A stretch of DNA of 64,000 nucleotides from Linderina pennispora (lineage: Eukaryota > Kickxellomycota > Kickxellomycetes > Kickxellales > Kickxellaceae): positions 434,001 to 498,000 of the forward strand of contig NW_024468258.1 of NCBI RefSeq assembly GCF_002104995.1, in the 5' to 3' direction. Shown in pieces: positions 32,447 to 45,899 of this stretch (position 1 is the stretch's first letter; every line of letters begins with the position of its first letter). The position numbers and the translations under genes were made by a program. The notes beneath the pieces are model-generated. The model searched no databases. It was not told the origin of the DNA and saw only the letters and a program-made list of their open reading frames with translations.

Positions 32447-35400
32447 ATGGACGACGACATATTCAGAGCCCAGTCGAGCATCGACTATTTCGAGTGCGAT
32501 ATCTACGTCGGCACCGGTGCTAAGGGGTGGCAACTGGTCACTGATCCGCAGGTTCTGCTGGATTGGGAGGCTAGGCTGTTTGCTTTCATTGCTGAGCGCA
32601 CGGCTGGTTTCATCTGGAACCGTGACCCACTGCGCATATTTAGCAACACTGGCAAGCTACGGGCGCGTCGTAGCAGCAACAAAGGCAGGTATTTGCTCCC
32701 CCCAGCACCAGCAGCAGGGCACCAAGCAAAGATGCAGTACTAAAACCACCTGTGTTCTGGCGTATTATAGTCCCTCGCATCTCGGGGTGGATGATGCACG
32801 ACGATGCAGTTGATGACGAGTGGCTCGCCGTCTGGGTGCTGCGCGAGGCCACTAAGCAGTTCCCTGATATTATTGTGTCGTAAGTATATCCGGCCGCTGT
32901 CGACTATGAGACGGAAGCGAGTGAGAGAACACTGGACAATGCATGGGGGTTTGTTGGGCTTCATTCGCCATCGGTCTAATCAATTCGACGTGGCCGCTGT
33001 TGCTGCAATGTAGCGTTCGCGATGCTGACGGAGAATTTCTGCTCGCCGAGGCAGCAATGCAGATTCCGCTTTGGCTCACTCCGGAAAACAGTGCAAACAG
33101 AGTAAGCAAAAGCCTGCTGTGGCCAGCTCGCCACCTGGGCTGCATGGTGTCTGTCTTGTGCACATTTCGTTGCATCTAAAGAAAAATAAGCCGTTGCCCA
33201 CCTAATATTTGCCGTATGCCCAGTGTAGGTGTTTATCTACAACGGCCACCTGCATATTGTTCCCCTGGATGTATCGGGCACCGAGAACATTTCGCTTGAG
33301 CTTGCTTTGCAGTCGGTTGGTGATCCAGGCACCCGCACGCTTGCCGCAGCAGGCTGCAGAGAAGGAGGCATTTGCTCGGCTCGACGAGTAAGTACTTGTT
33401 TGTTGCTCGCTTTCCATATTGCGAATCCCCTTTTGGGGACAAGCAGAACCAGTCGCATTGCATTTTGCATGAGAAAGCTGCCTTTGCTCATAATTATGTT
33501 GAAGACGTGGCTCTTTCTGACTGCTGCCATTTAGGTACCCTGAGAAACTCAAGCAGAGCGTCCACCGCAGCCGCTGCAGAGTGCCTGTAAAGGTGGCAAA
33601 GGCGCTTTCTCAGCGGCCACAGCTGATTGCAGCGGCCACCGCGCTCTTTTACGCGCGCGATCCCACTCAAACCAAGCTGGCAAAGCGTATGAGGCATTTT
33701 CCGGCCGAGCCCTCTGTAATGACCACCGTTGCGTTTAACCGCATCCAGTACGCAAAACTAGCGAGCCAGAGCATCGATGTTGACTACCAGCTGCCGAAGC
33801 CGGAAAGCCCCGATTACAAGGCGTGTGTGATGGGGATGAAGATTGTAAGTCCTCCTGCGAGCTCTACCATTTCTCCGCATGATTGCTGGTTGGAGTTGTT
33901 CTCGTATATGCAGAGCTTGGCAATAAGGAGCATATCCCTGATGTGCAGGTAGTGTGCGCACTGTCCTTATTTAGGCCGGTTCGCTCTTTTTGATGCCTTG
34001 TATGTGCAGGAAATTATGTCCTTGCAAGCTGCGTCTTGCCAATCTGCATGGGATTACGTCCTCTCTGAATATTCTGTTTGGCCAGTGTGCTTAATGGATG
34101 GCTCTTTGTAATGTAGGCGTGTGGGTTCGAGATACTAAATGCGGAGCTCGCTAGGATGCCAGCGCAGGCGCAGCTGTGGAGCTTACCCAGGATGTAAGTA
34201 TGCGCTAGGATTCTCCTCCCCTAGAGCGACGGCGAATGCAGTATGGTTCTGTCTGGTCTTTCCCGTCTTCAGTGCCGCCTATAATCAAGGCAGACATGCG
34301 CATGTGAGACGAGCCACGCTGCAGCACGAATTGATAGGACCATCATGTAGGATCCACCGGCTGCTGCCTTCCTGGCTAGACTCAGGTCTCACGGCTACAT
34401 GGCAAAAAACATCGATCGGCACTCCTGCGTACGCGCGGCTGGTCAGCAGTGCACTCTGGCATGTCTCCGAGAAGGAAAGGTAACAGGCTCGTTAGCGTAT
34501 TGCTGTCCTCTGTGTAAATCGCCGCCTCTGGACAAATGGCCCGAGAACCCGGGGCAGACATTGCCAACCGATCTTGGCAATAGTTTAGTGCCCTAAAATC
34601 ACCACGGTACCGTGTAGGCTCAGGACCGATGCAAACGCAGCATCATCAGGTTGGCTGACTGCCGAGGCCACGCAGTCATGCGCAAGGGCGTTGGAGAATT
34701 CTGAGTGGGACCCGAGTACTGCTGCCGCAGCTGACGAGGAAGACGATGATTCTTGGCTGACATTGCGCCCGGAGCAGCTTGATGCGATTATGAGCAAGGC
34801 TGAAAGCATTCTGCGAGAGGACCCGCTGAAGCAGGTAATGTAGACATGCACACCATGCATATGTCCATCCCCTGTCCCCCAAAAACACAAAGCCGTTCCC
34901 GCGATCGGGTTTCCGTCTTTGTCATTGGCTGACTGTGGTGAGTGGCGTGTCTATTCTATGGTGCACAGTTTTTTCGGCTCGGGACCTGGAAAATGCTTCT
35001 TCACCTGGCCAGGCAGCACCAGTTTTGCGCTCATCATTGTAGCTACCTGATTGATGCAGCACTACGCCCAGCTTGCATATTCCCCATGGCACTTTTCCAT
35101 GCATTTTTCTTCTGTCTACGTTACCTGCCACGGTGGTGATGATGGTGGATGTTAATCGTATTGGCGGGTGAACCCAAGAATAATTGCCTGGGGGTTATTG
35201 CCCGCACCTTTGTGTATGTGTGGTGTGCTCTTGTCAAAGAGTGTGCACCTTGGCCAACATCTGGCCGTGTTCTGTCATACCCATGACAACACGGGGACCA
35301 TCCGGGGCTGACCAGCTTGGGACACATGCCCACACCACAGGGCCGACGATAAAATTGACCTCCCTCAAATCAAGCAAATTTTTCGACACTCCCCTTGTTC

Positions 35401-36893
35401 CCTTGTTGACTTGTTCTGCACACCTGTTTAGGGGCAGGGGAGACGAGAAGAGCGCTGCCGAGGGAGGCCAGTGCGAGTATATTGAGAATCCCTATTCATA
35501 TACTGTTTATCATGGAGGATCCATTTGAGGGGTCCCCTGGACCCTTGAAAAAGGAAGAGTCGAACCCGGAAGTCATCACCCCTGTTGTTATGCGCACGAT
35601 GTGAGCCCCATGCTTGCCGCTCCCATCGGCCAGCCTGTCCCGCAAAACCCCCTCTTTGCCCTTATCGTGTCCTGGTGACAGACAGCAAAGCTGCCCAGCC
35701 AATCCTATCTTAGTCAACTGCGAACGGTTCACGAATGCACTCCCGCATAGGGTGTTTTGGTGTCCAATTTTTGCCCTATTGTACCTTTTTTCGCGCCTCC
35801 TTTGGCTGCTCCGCAAATGATTTTTTTTCGTGTTGCCTGTTTATTCAAGAGGCGGTCGGTGGATGTCATGCACCCATTAAACCCATGTCCATTATTTGCT
35901 CTCGAGCGTAGGATGACGCGGAGTCACTGGCCGAGGCAGAGTCAGTACGGGCACTGCAGGAAGCGCTGGAGAAGTTTGAGTCGTTTCTGGTGACAGACGC
36001 GGAGATTGAGGGTGCAGATATATTCGGGTAAGTCTGTTGGTGATAGCTGAGGGGCACTGCAGGGGTACAGAACCAAAAACAATGTCACAGGATTAGCTTC
36101 AGCGGCCTCGAACCCCTTTCTGACAGATTTTCCTGACATTTGTAGGGATACTCCTGCCGACGAATACATTGAGGACAGCGACGACGAGGTCGAGCTGGAT
36201 GCCAGCGGCATCCTGGGTGCGCTGATGGAGGCGATTGGTAAGTTCTGTTTTTGTCTTTGGCGCAAAGGGCAGTGACACCTGCACAATACTTGGCCTGCTC
36301 AGGGGGATTCATGGTGTCTTTGACATTGACCATGCACTCGGTATTCAGGATTCTCTTTGTTCCTGCAACAAGCAGGTGGGCCAAGCTCGCTTGCAAGCAA
36401 AAGGAGAGAGGAGCCGATTCTTCGATACATGGCTACTGATACACAAGCATTTTAGGTGCAACCGATCCCGACAGCACGGAATTAGCGGACGCAAAAGGAA
36501 ATCGCCGCTCCTCTGTTGTCACCCCAGATACCGAAGCAGAGGTACCTAGAAAGGATCATTGTGAAGGCAGCTCCCAGCAAACTCCCAATAGCACTTTGAA
36601 CAAAGCCTTGTCTGATGCTGGGCGTGCAAAGGAACCGCTTTCCGAGATCATGCAGGGCCATGGACGATGAGCTGTCTGAGACCAAGGATTGGCAAGTCGT
36701 TTGTGAAACGCACTGTTGATGATGGGTGACGGCCGAGCATCTAGCAGATGTCGATATTGACCTGAATCTGGTGCAGAACATTGTCGAGTCGTTTAGGTCC
36801 CAGCAGGGGTTGCCAGGTCCTGCGGGCACGCTGCTGGGGCAGCTTGGCCTTCACCTACCAAACATCGACAGTGACGATGAGGCAGATGGATAG
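32447..36893 (+). CDS. Ecdysoneless / SGT1-family protein (ECD), about eleven exons
   Basis: The ATG at 32447 gives 'MDDDIFRAQSSIDYFECDIY'. Exons I can place are 32447-32879, 33015-33101, 33229-33387, 33535-33844, 34117-34193, 34273-34479, 34618-34834, then parts near 35512-35600, 35913-36027, 36147-36238 and 36456-36893. Introns have GTAAGT-type donors and TAG acceptors. Diagnostic blocks are 'DGEFLLAEAAMQIPLWLTPE', 'VFIYNGHLHIVPL', 'MKIACGFEIL', 'DDDSWLTLRPEQLDAIM' and the tail 'DVDIDLNLVQNIVESFRSQQ'. ECD/SGT1 proteins act in transcription and in pre-mRNA splicing with the U5/PRPF8 machinery. Frame changes near 32690, 33335 and 34400, and at least one in the last exon, look like sequence errors. 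Confidence 0.82.
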
Positions 36894-39800
36894 GCAGAGC
36901 TGACCAAGAGTGGTCTCTGCAATTGACGTGGCGACAATAAACACATCCCTTCATGGAATACTTTCTGCCTACCCTGAAAAAGGGCCGTACTGAGCTCAAT
37001 AATCAGTTGGGGACCAGCAATCTATTGTTACCAGCTTCTCATATATGTACGCATGCAGCCAGGACAAAAATAATATTGACAACTGTTCCCATGGGCTGGC
37101 CATTAATCCACAAAGGGTATTGCTTTATTGATGGGCTCCTTTGCAGATGCATGCCAGAAAGGAGCCCACCAGCGTATTGTTCATAAACCTCCTTTGGCTG
37201 GGATATGCCGTTAAGGCTACATGTCCTTTTCTAATATCCGATGATGTGTCGGTAGCGTATGTTGGGCTGTGGCAGTTTCCGATTTGTGTCAGTGTGCATG
37301 CGTGACAACAAATGGCCCGCCACATCTGTAGTCGAGACAGCAAGTGACCAGAGCGCATATGCCTCACAGAAACGAAAGCAGTGCGCTGGGACCGCTGTTC
37401 TCACTGGATGCTTGGCATATGAGCATAAGCGCACTATATGTATCTGGCACCGACCCCGATTGGTAGCTGTCCTTCACATGCACACTGTATTTTGGGGGTG
37501 CAGTCCATGGAGAGTGTGTCCGGTGTAAAATTGCAATGCAGTGTTTGGACGGTCCCACAGGAACTGTGAATGTAACAGGCGTGCTCGGGTAGATCGCCAA
37601 CCATACTCCTCAGACATTCTGCGCTGTTTGCAGCGAAATCAAGCAAAAGCGCCGACTGTCTTGCAGCAGGCTGCATGAGCGAGAAATGCGAACAGCGAAC
37701 AGTCTGGGATCCACATTAAGGCGAAATAAAAAAGCGGAGTCCGGAGGGGTATCGGCAGGACTGGCCATGGCACTGGCCCGCAGGTTTCAGGCTTATTGGC
37801 CGCCCTAGCCTAGGGTTCTGGCGAACAACAGCGCTAGCCCGGCTATGTTTGTCAAGTAGAATTGGGTGCAAAGGAAAACAAATCCTGCGCGTGCTTGAAA
37901 TGAACTGATGGGCAATCTGTCGGCTGGAGCCTGGATTGCCACGCCCTCCCCACGTCGAGCCGCCTTCCATTAAAGGAAACTTATTCGTACCTGGTAATAA
38001 TCTGGACGCCGCTTTGGATAGCCCAAGGCTCGGCTTCATGGCCTGGCATTTTGCTGTGAATAGGTGGGGGTTGGTGCGGCCGGACCGCTGTCTGGAGTTT
38101 GTGTTCATGCCGGCGGTGGTGCGCCTGGAATTATTAAAGTCTTGAGCTCGCTGGTGAGATTGGCAGCCAGAAGGGGGGCCGGGTCCACAGAGCATCCACT
38201 CACGCGCCTATGTTGCCCGACAAGGACCTGTGCTTAACCGACAAGTACCAAGGCGAGATAGAAGGTAACTCCTCTGTAATCTATCGGATTTGCCACGCTC
38301 GACTCACAGACCACGCCACGGTCCTGAGCCATTCTGCAATAGGGCAGAGGGTGCGAGGGAGGAGGGGGCTGTGTTGGCGGTGCACTATTCCTTGCCCCTC
38401 TACACAATTTGCATCAAGAAACGAGTGGCAGGGGAATTGAACAACTGCCTCGTCAGCTGCAGCTGGAACAGCAAAACAACGAAACCGGCACTGGAAGCGC
38501 AGACCACATTCACGCCACACATATTAAGAACCCTCTCCTTTGCTAAACGCACAGCCGCGGGTGGGTGGGGGCATTTCTTTATTGATAGGGGGAAGGGGGA
38601 GAGCTGCTTCATAAAACATTGGCATGTGCCTAGCATGTTTGTTGCGGTCGGTTTAATTGCTAGCTTAAGACCGGCGAGCAACAAAGGGGAGGGTGGCATT
38701 TAGGGAGCCGCAGACCCAGCCCAATTATCTCTAGACCATGGTTGAATTTGTATGTCAACGCGACGTGATAAATTAGATACAGTCACCGCACCCTCCCCAA
38801 ATGCCACAGGAGGATAAAGGTAAACAATAAAGCCGCGTGCCCAATTGGCTGCTCATATGAGGTGGGGAGGACCGTCTGTGCCCAAGGCTGGCTTGGCATA
38901 CGGTAACAATGAGAGAGGAAAGTGGCAGCAGAGGCTGCTAGCTCATAGCCCAGTTACTCGTGGCAGCAGCAAATGATTGCACAGTACATTGCAGGGGCTG
39001 TCACTGGAGTATGCATGTGGTGCAGGCCATCGAGCAGGTCACTCCCGCTGGGCGGATAAGGCATACGCATTATGCCATTTATCGCAGAGGCCTGGCCGTT
39101 TCCGGACAGCATCGACCGAGCACCACTTTGCTGGCAATGGCAGAAGATGAAATCATGTGCGCCACCATTGCAAAACAGGGATGATTGTATACTCATTATT
39201 CTGTAGATGCGCCCACCCCCCAGCTCCCTATGATTTTATATAATACACCTGTTCGTCTTCAGCTATTCATGTTTAGCAAACACACTGGAGCTACAGACGA
39301 TGCGGTAGCCCAAGTCCGATGTGTAGCACTGCTGCACAGGTGCAACCCACGAACTCATTAGTCAAAGAGAGCACGGGGCGGCAGTGCGGGAAGCAAAACA
39401 TGGAACACGTATGCTACTGGGGATATATGGCAAATGTGCCGTCTTTCCAACGGAATGTGTGAATAAGGCTGCAAAGAGCAGATACAAAAAGACCGTGTGC
39501 AGCTGTGGGCGCTGGCTGGGGGGTGGGCAACACAGGCTGGAGGGGAGGCAGGGGAGGGTAGGTTGTGATGGGCACTTACCTACCCCCAAAAAGCCGGCCT
39601 TTGTTTGGTGGGCGCTGTTTTCATCGCTTGGTAGAGCTGCAGGGAAAGGGCGGACGAAAAATATTGCACGTCAAAATGGCGAACGTCGCAGCGCTTGCAT
39701 TGCTATATGCAAAGAGGTGTGCTGATGTTCCTTTTTTTGCGGCCACGGGTGGCAAACCTAGGGATTTTTTATTCCAGCAAAGGGCGGGTTCGGCTGGGGT

Positions 39801-40659
39801 GCAGCGGTATGTTCTGAACCTCCCCCGATTCACTCAGGCTGAGCTCTGTTTGCAACGCCTATTAAAGTTTGCATCTTTTCCCTGTCTTGTCTTCCCGAGT
39901 TCGCTTTACCTTCTCCCTAGCCACCGCCTAGTTCTTCTTCTATTTTGTTTCCTCGTTCAGGAAAGACGCCATTAGTGCTATATCCTGTGTATAACTTTCT
40001 ACACCGATTCTTGGTAGCTGTTTATTCATCCTTTTCTTGTTCAACACACATCCATTGCCGACGGCTGACCTTCCCCGGCCCTTTGTGCAACAGTACAACC
40101 GTAATAAAGGTATGTCGATTTCTTATTCGAGCACCCTTCATCCGCTAGTAGCTCCCAAGTGTATCCTAGGCGCCTTTTTTAATTAGCGCACAACCTGGGG
40201 TGTGTTCTTATATGCCTGTTGTCTGCTCTGGTTTCCTAATTCATGAGGAAATAAAAGTGGCACGATGCACTAACACCTGTCCGCCGAGCGGTCCTGTAGA
40301 TACAGCCCTCAACCCAGCTGAGGCCCTTTTTCAAGCGCTGCCTGCTCCATCACTTTTTCCGACACGCCTACACGCGAAGCGTGCTGTCTTGGTACCAGCT
40401 TTATTCTCGATTATTTTTCCTTGGCACTAGCCTATATCCACGTCGTGAAGCACTCATATCCGAGGATTTGCGTCCTTCGATAGCGCATTTTTGTCTCAAC
40501 CGATACCTCGCTTGCCTTTGTTTTATCTCGTTTTCCTCTTTGCTCTCGTTCAGACCGCACGCTCGTTCTTTACAATAATCCTTCGTTCGGCACTCAGGCA
40601 GAACGTCCCGGTTCACCGTCATAGTGGTTTCCGCTCTGAAAACGACATCTCCAGGCACA
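36894..40659. other. 3.8-kb region with no recognisable gene
   Basis: Open frames on both strands are short, overlapping and of mixed composition; none shows a family motif. There are G-rich runs (38340-38370, 39517-39558) and pyrimidine-rich, C+T-biased sequence from about 40030 to 40620 that would suit a long promoter or 5' leader for the HSF-type gene. A long non-coding RNA or fast-evolving exons cannot be ruled out. Confidence 0.55.
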
Positions 40660-43600
40660 ATGGGTTTCGCCAAGCCAGAAGAGAACCCACCTTGGGATCC
40701 TCGCGAGGGTAAGTACGATACAGTTAATCCTGCTATGGTGTTGGCCTTCCTTTGGGGGCAGTGCTTGAGTCCTGGCAAATGCTACATGCTGAATAGGAGC
40801 AGTCAGGCTCAGTGGGTGACTGCGGCCACTTCCCGGTGGGTTGCAGCTGCTAGTCTCGGCTGCTCGCAAGCTGAGCACATACCCTCAGCCCCCTCCCATG
40901 CCCACTCAATCTTACGGCAGAAAAATTTTCTGCTCTTGGGATTTCCTGCACACAGGCTGCCTCTGCCCGCCACCCACCGAAAAGCTCTTAGCTCCCCTTT
41001 GCCCTGTGTTTTTCGCTGCGGCTTTTGCGAACCGCAGATTTTCCTGCTGCTACTGCAATGCATCTGCTGCATTGCCGCTTTCTCCCCTTCACACTTGGTC
41101 CTAATCCCCCTCCCCCCGAATTTCCTGCTTCTGCCCAATAGAGACTCCGCAGAAACCCGGAAGCAAGCCCAACCCCATCGACAACATGCTCAAGGCCCAC
41201 GACATAGTGCCGCCCAACTGCGAGCCCTTGCCTGGCAACGCCCAGAGCGATTCCGTAGCCAGCGTCTCCAGCACTGAGCATACCATTGGTGCTGCGTCCA
41301 CCTGGGCCACATCCGCTCCCTTCGTCAGACAGCCTAGCGTGCTAGACATGGCAACGAGCGTTGCACTCGATAACTCGCTCTGCTCGCCCTTAAACTCGCA
41401 GGGCACGCCGACCCTGACATATGCGACACAGCTCCACACCCCGCTAGTCACCACTGCGGCCATCGCGACCCCGATGGCCATGTCCATGCATGTCAGCGGC
41501 AGCGACAACGCGCTGCTGTTTACGCCCGAGATGTTCCCCATTGCAAACTCGGCGGGCATGTCGCAGATGGGCATACTAGCCAGTGGCAACGCATCGCCCC
41601 GTTCTATCAACAGCGTGTTGGTCAAGCAAAACAGCGTGTCTCCGATCAGTCTTGCACCCGCTGCAGGTGCTGCGGCTCTTCAGAGCATGCACGCCATCCC
41701 GTCCATTGGGCCGGTGATGTCTATGCCAGTGCTCTCTGCACCGGCCTCTAACGCCCCGTTCTCTTTTGCCACTGCTGATGCCTCCCTCAGCTCTATCAGC
41801 AAGGACTACCAGCAGCACGCATATTGGTACCCGCAGCAGCCAACACCGCCGCAGTACAACAGCACCTACATTCAGAGGCAGCAGCATCAGATTCAGCAGC
41901 AGGAGATGTATGCAAGCTCCAGCGAACTAGCGCTCCAGCAAATAGGTAGGAGTAGCGATAACTACCGGAATACCACTGCCCGTAGCGGAAAGCAGAAGGA
42001 GCGTCTGGGAATAGCGACTCAGGCGTTTCCTACCGCTGCCACTGACCCAGCAGCAGCGGCAGCGGCAGCAGCAGCGCGTCAAACCATTCATGGAGTGAGG
42101 ACAGAGAACGCGTCCTTCCCGGTACTCCTTCACAGGTATGGCCCTTTGCCTTTCCTTGCATATTGTAAAGAGGCACTGCGCAGTGCCCATGTCATACTTG
42201 TGCCTTTCATACTGCCCCATGTATCACTTGCGCAGGCGCTGAATCGATTTGTCCAGGAGACATAGCGGTCTCTTGCGCACAGTCTTTTCCCGCCAATGGT
42301 TTGCTTCTATTTTTGCCCGTCTATCAGTTTACCATGGACTGTACACATGCATCTGCGTATTCCTCGGCTGGCTTTGGAAATTGCTTGTCTGCCTGTGTGC
42401 TCTTCTGCCTCTGGGCTAACCTGCTCCTCATAGCGTTGAGATCCTACCCCGTATGACTGCGCGGTATTTTTCTTGCCCCAATGTCGACCCCACTGCCCGC
42501 CTTGTGGTGCGATTGTGGAGCTGCATTCACTCCCTGACTATCTGTATGCCTCTATCGCTTTGTCGACAGTGTCGCCTCCGACATGTATCTTCCCCTTCAT
42601 ATCCTTGACCAATGCCTTCTCTTGTGTGCTGCCCATTGTTGCAGAGAGCCTCTCTTGTCGTGCGGGCACTCTTGTCGAGTGCCCTTTTGTCCAGACGGCT
42701 GTGTCGTCATTGTGCACATTTCAGGCTCAGAAAAAAGCGTTGTCTAGTTATTGATTGTTATATATGCTTGCCATGGCCCTGCCTGAAGAAACAGGCAGAT
42801 ATGCAGCCATCGACTCTGCCCACACCCTACTCTATCAAGACGTTTTCCACTAGCTGCACTAGCTTCAAGGTGCCAAGCAGCAGCCGACCAACATCCCATT
42901 GCGTATGTACCATGCTTTATGTGGCCTCTCCTATCCCACCAACCGGCCACACGCACATCGACAAGGGCATATCTGCTACTGCTTGGCAGGAACTGCACAT
43001 GCATGCCTGATTTGCACCTGTCCCTTTTTGCTTGTCCATAAATTTTACTAACCAGCACGTATTGTCAACCTCCCTTGGTTTCATCCTGCACCATATCTAT
43101 TGTAGAATAATTGAGTCTGTGCTGTACGGCCACTTCATCCGCTGGGACGATAAAGACCGGGTTGTTATTACTGACTTCAGGGCGCTACTCACAGAGCTGC
43201 AGAGCCGGGGTATGGCTGCATCGCAGGTCGATTCACTGCAGAAGAACTTCAACGACTACAAGTTCAAGCGAATCACTGACCAGCGCCGCCTCCGTCACAT
43301 CAACGAAAAGCGGACGGTGATATTTGAGCACGAGTTTTTCAAGCCTGGCCGCCCGGACCTGCTTGAGCGCATCGTCCGCAAGTCAGCAGAGCTGAAGGCC
43401 AAGCGGATGCGTCTGGCTGAGCGTGAGTCGCAGCAGCAGTCGCAGATCGCCAGCAACTACGGCCACCACCAGTCGCTGCCGCCGCCACTGCCCCATAGGA
43501 ATCGGGTGCGCTCGGAGGACTCTAAGTCTGTCAGTCGGAAATCAAGGGCTGTCTCTGGTAGAGCTGCCGGCGGCCGCACTATGCGGTCGGTAACCGGGGA

Positions 43601-44018
43601 GCGACCAGCTCCGTATTCTCGTAGCGTCCCAGTGGACTATGGTCTCTCCATGCCGGCTCAGGCGCCGGCCCAGCACCCACACCACCTCCCAGCCCAACAG
43701 ATGATGCCTACTGGTTTGGCGCATATTGCGATGCACACATCAGCTGGCTCGTCGTCGGACCTCTCAACCCATTTTGGGGCTCACGAATTCAGCTTTGGCT
43801 CCCGTAGCGACTTCTCTGCAGGCCACCATAGCGCACCGGCCATAGGCAGCGAAACCATGCATCACACAGCGTTCTACGTGGGCCACGGCACACCAGCATT
43901 CTCATTCCCTGGCCATATCGGCTATGCAGCGCCTGTTCAACTTTCGAACACGCAGTCCTCCGCTGGCGGCTCTCCGCTTCAGCAGCTCGACAGTCAAGCC
44001 AACGGCTTTGGCTACTAA
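40660..44018 (+). CDS. HSF-type DNA-binding transcription factor, three exons
   Basis: Exons 40660-40708, 41142-42135 and 43106-44018 give 651 residues; all junctions are GT...AG and in phase. Splicing exon 2 to 3 builds a heat-shock-factor-type winged helix at about 339-440: 'FPVLLHRIIESVLYGHFIRW', then a VVITDF strand, recognition region 'LQKNFNDYKFKR', and 'FEHEFFKPGRPDLLERIVRK'. The domain is divergent from classic HSF1 and sits in the middle, like Sfl1/Mga1-type regulators. The long N-terminal part is Ser/Ala/Met-rich with Gln-rich (about 245-260) and Ala-rich (about 310-320) runs; the C-terminal part is His/Gln/Pro-rich. No clear trimerisation coiled coil is seen. Introns (433 and 970 nt) are much longer than in neighbouring genes. 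Confidence 0.75.
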
Positions 44019-44421
44019 CTCCAACATGTCAACATAGCGCCATAGTCATTCCTCCTTTAGTTCGTGCCTAGCTTTGCTCACCCTTCCCCCTTCCATCGTT
44101 CTCTTTCACTTTGTCTCCCCCATGTATCTGTCAATATTACTCTGTATCTGGAGCCTTGGAAAGTGAGCCTGTGTAGAAAAAGTAAAGGTGATGGAATAAA
44201 AATGTAAAATCAAGGGAAAAAGCTGCTGGGCACTGTTGGTGCTGCTCCTCAAAACTGCGGCGTACCCAAGTGGTTCTGCGTGAGGTGGCCGCCAGAGAGT
44301 TCCTTGTCAGCGTTCACGTTGATATCGCCGTGTGTGTCTATGGTGTTGTTTCGGGTATCGTTACCGCTGGGCGCACAACAGAGCGGAAATATACCGTAGG
44401 TAAAAGCACCTTTCTATGCTG

Positions 44422-45629
44422 TTACACCATGCCAGGGTAACTAGAGTGGTCGACCAGGTTGAGGCTGAGTGGCGGCAGGGTGTCTGAACACTGGCCACTC
44501 GTAGGCCCATTACAAACCGTAACGCCACTGTCTCTAATCCAAGCCTCTGTGCCAAAGTGCACATAATCTGACAAACCGATTGGAAGGTGTGGAGCCAAAT
44601 CACCTCGGTTCACGGCACGATAAGCGGGAATCCCAAGCCTGCTGATTGCATTAGCAAACTCAGAGTTGCCTAGCTTTGGAATTCCATACGTGTATAAGCG
44701 TAGTCTGCTCACTAGTTGTGGATGCTGGATGCTGAGATCCAGTGCGCACAATGATGCGCGGGCCCCGCCTAATGAATGCCCAGTAGCGAGTATTGCATAG
44801 TCAGGATACCGCTCCGCGAGGCTAGCAACATAGGGAATGATCCGAGGTTCGAGTGACGCGTACCCTTCATGAACACCTGCCATTACCTGAGACCCAGGGA
44901 TGCTTGCAGGCCATGGAACCAGGTCAATATTGAGTGAATCTCTCCAATCGCTCAGCTCCTTAGAACCACGGAACGAGATGACGATAAGCTTCTCTTTTGG
45001 ATTGTGAGCGATATACCCGGTGCTGCCGTTAATGGCGTTCTCCCAGTAGACATCGACGATAGTTCCTTGGAATTCTGGCTTCTGGCATGTCTGGCAGCTC
45101 CATGGCTTTCCGGTCAGTTCATAGGTCGCTTCAGCGTATCTACATATAGTTTATAAACAGTGGACAGGGAGTCAGAGCTATACTGTTGTTGTTTGGCAGA
45201 GACATGCAATGCAAGAACATATATTCCAAGACTCTGCTCGCCACAATCTTCAGATACCAATCGTTGTAAAATACACATACCCAGCATAGTGCGTCAGTGT
45301 TCTTTCCAATGCTGCGTTCGCCCGGGGCCTACCGCTTCCTTGAGGATTAGGCGTTTCCGAGTCCAATTCCGAATTGTTGCCTCCAACCCCAAGCGCACCT
45401 GACAGCACCGATAAAAGAGAAGTAAGTGGGTTATCGCGCTTTGCTATTGACACATCAATATGAGGGTGGGACCCAGGTCGTGCCAGACACAATGCCATCA
45501 GTGCATGGAAGAAAAGCCCAAACAACAGCGTGGTTAGAGTATGCTACAAGAGGAAGTGGATTCAATATGTAGCTCTTACATCACTACTGCACACAAAACA
45601 GCAACTGGCCCTATCTGTTAGCTTACCAT
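44422..45629 (-). CDS. Secreted class-3 lipase 1 (tandem-pair member), three exons
   Basis: Exons on the minus strand are 45629-45627 (ATG only), 45543-45281 and 45139-44422, giving 327 residues. Introns of 83 and 141 nt have GTAAGC/GTATGT donors and TAG acceptors, and exon 2-3 joining gives 'HYAGYAEATYELTG'. After the Met-only exon comes a hydrophobic signal peptide (HTLTTLLFGLFFHALMALCLA). The alpha/beta-hydrolase core has nucleophile motif GHSLGG, acidic residue in 'VNRGDLAPHLP' and His in 'VDHSSYPGM', the fungal lipase_3 triad. It should cleave triacylglycerols or related esters outside the cell. Exon 3's central ~480 bp are almost identical to lipase 2. Confidence 0.87.
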
Positions 45630-45899
45630 TAGTATGTTTATCAGCAGGCAGAGGATTGACGTGGTGGTAAGGTGAAAGAGCTTGCAAAACAGTGTGGAGG
45701 AGCAATCAGGACCACACCGTCTGCTTATTTATTCATTGGAAAGGAACCTTCAAACGAGCAGTCTGCCTACCAAAGATGCACGCCTCCAAACCAATGTTTA
45801 CAGTTGCAGACCAGGCAGCCTTACATTATTTGACTATTTTTATCATGGCAACAAAGGGCTTTAGGATACAATGCTGCTCACCCAGCGAAAAAAGTACTA
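45630..45899. other. Lipase 1 upstream region up to the Fanzor element edge
   Basis: 270 bp. It shares a recognisable block (AAAGATGC...CCAATG...GCAGAC, about 45770-45815) with the upstream region of lipase 2 (about 50108-50150), showing that the tandem duplication covered the promoter region. Fanzor copy 2 begins at 45900. Confidence 0.6.
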
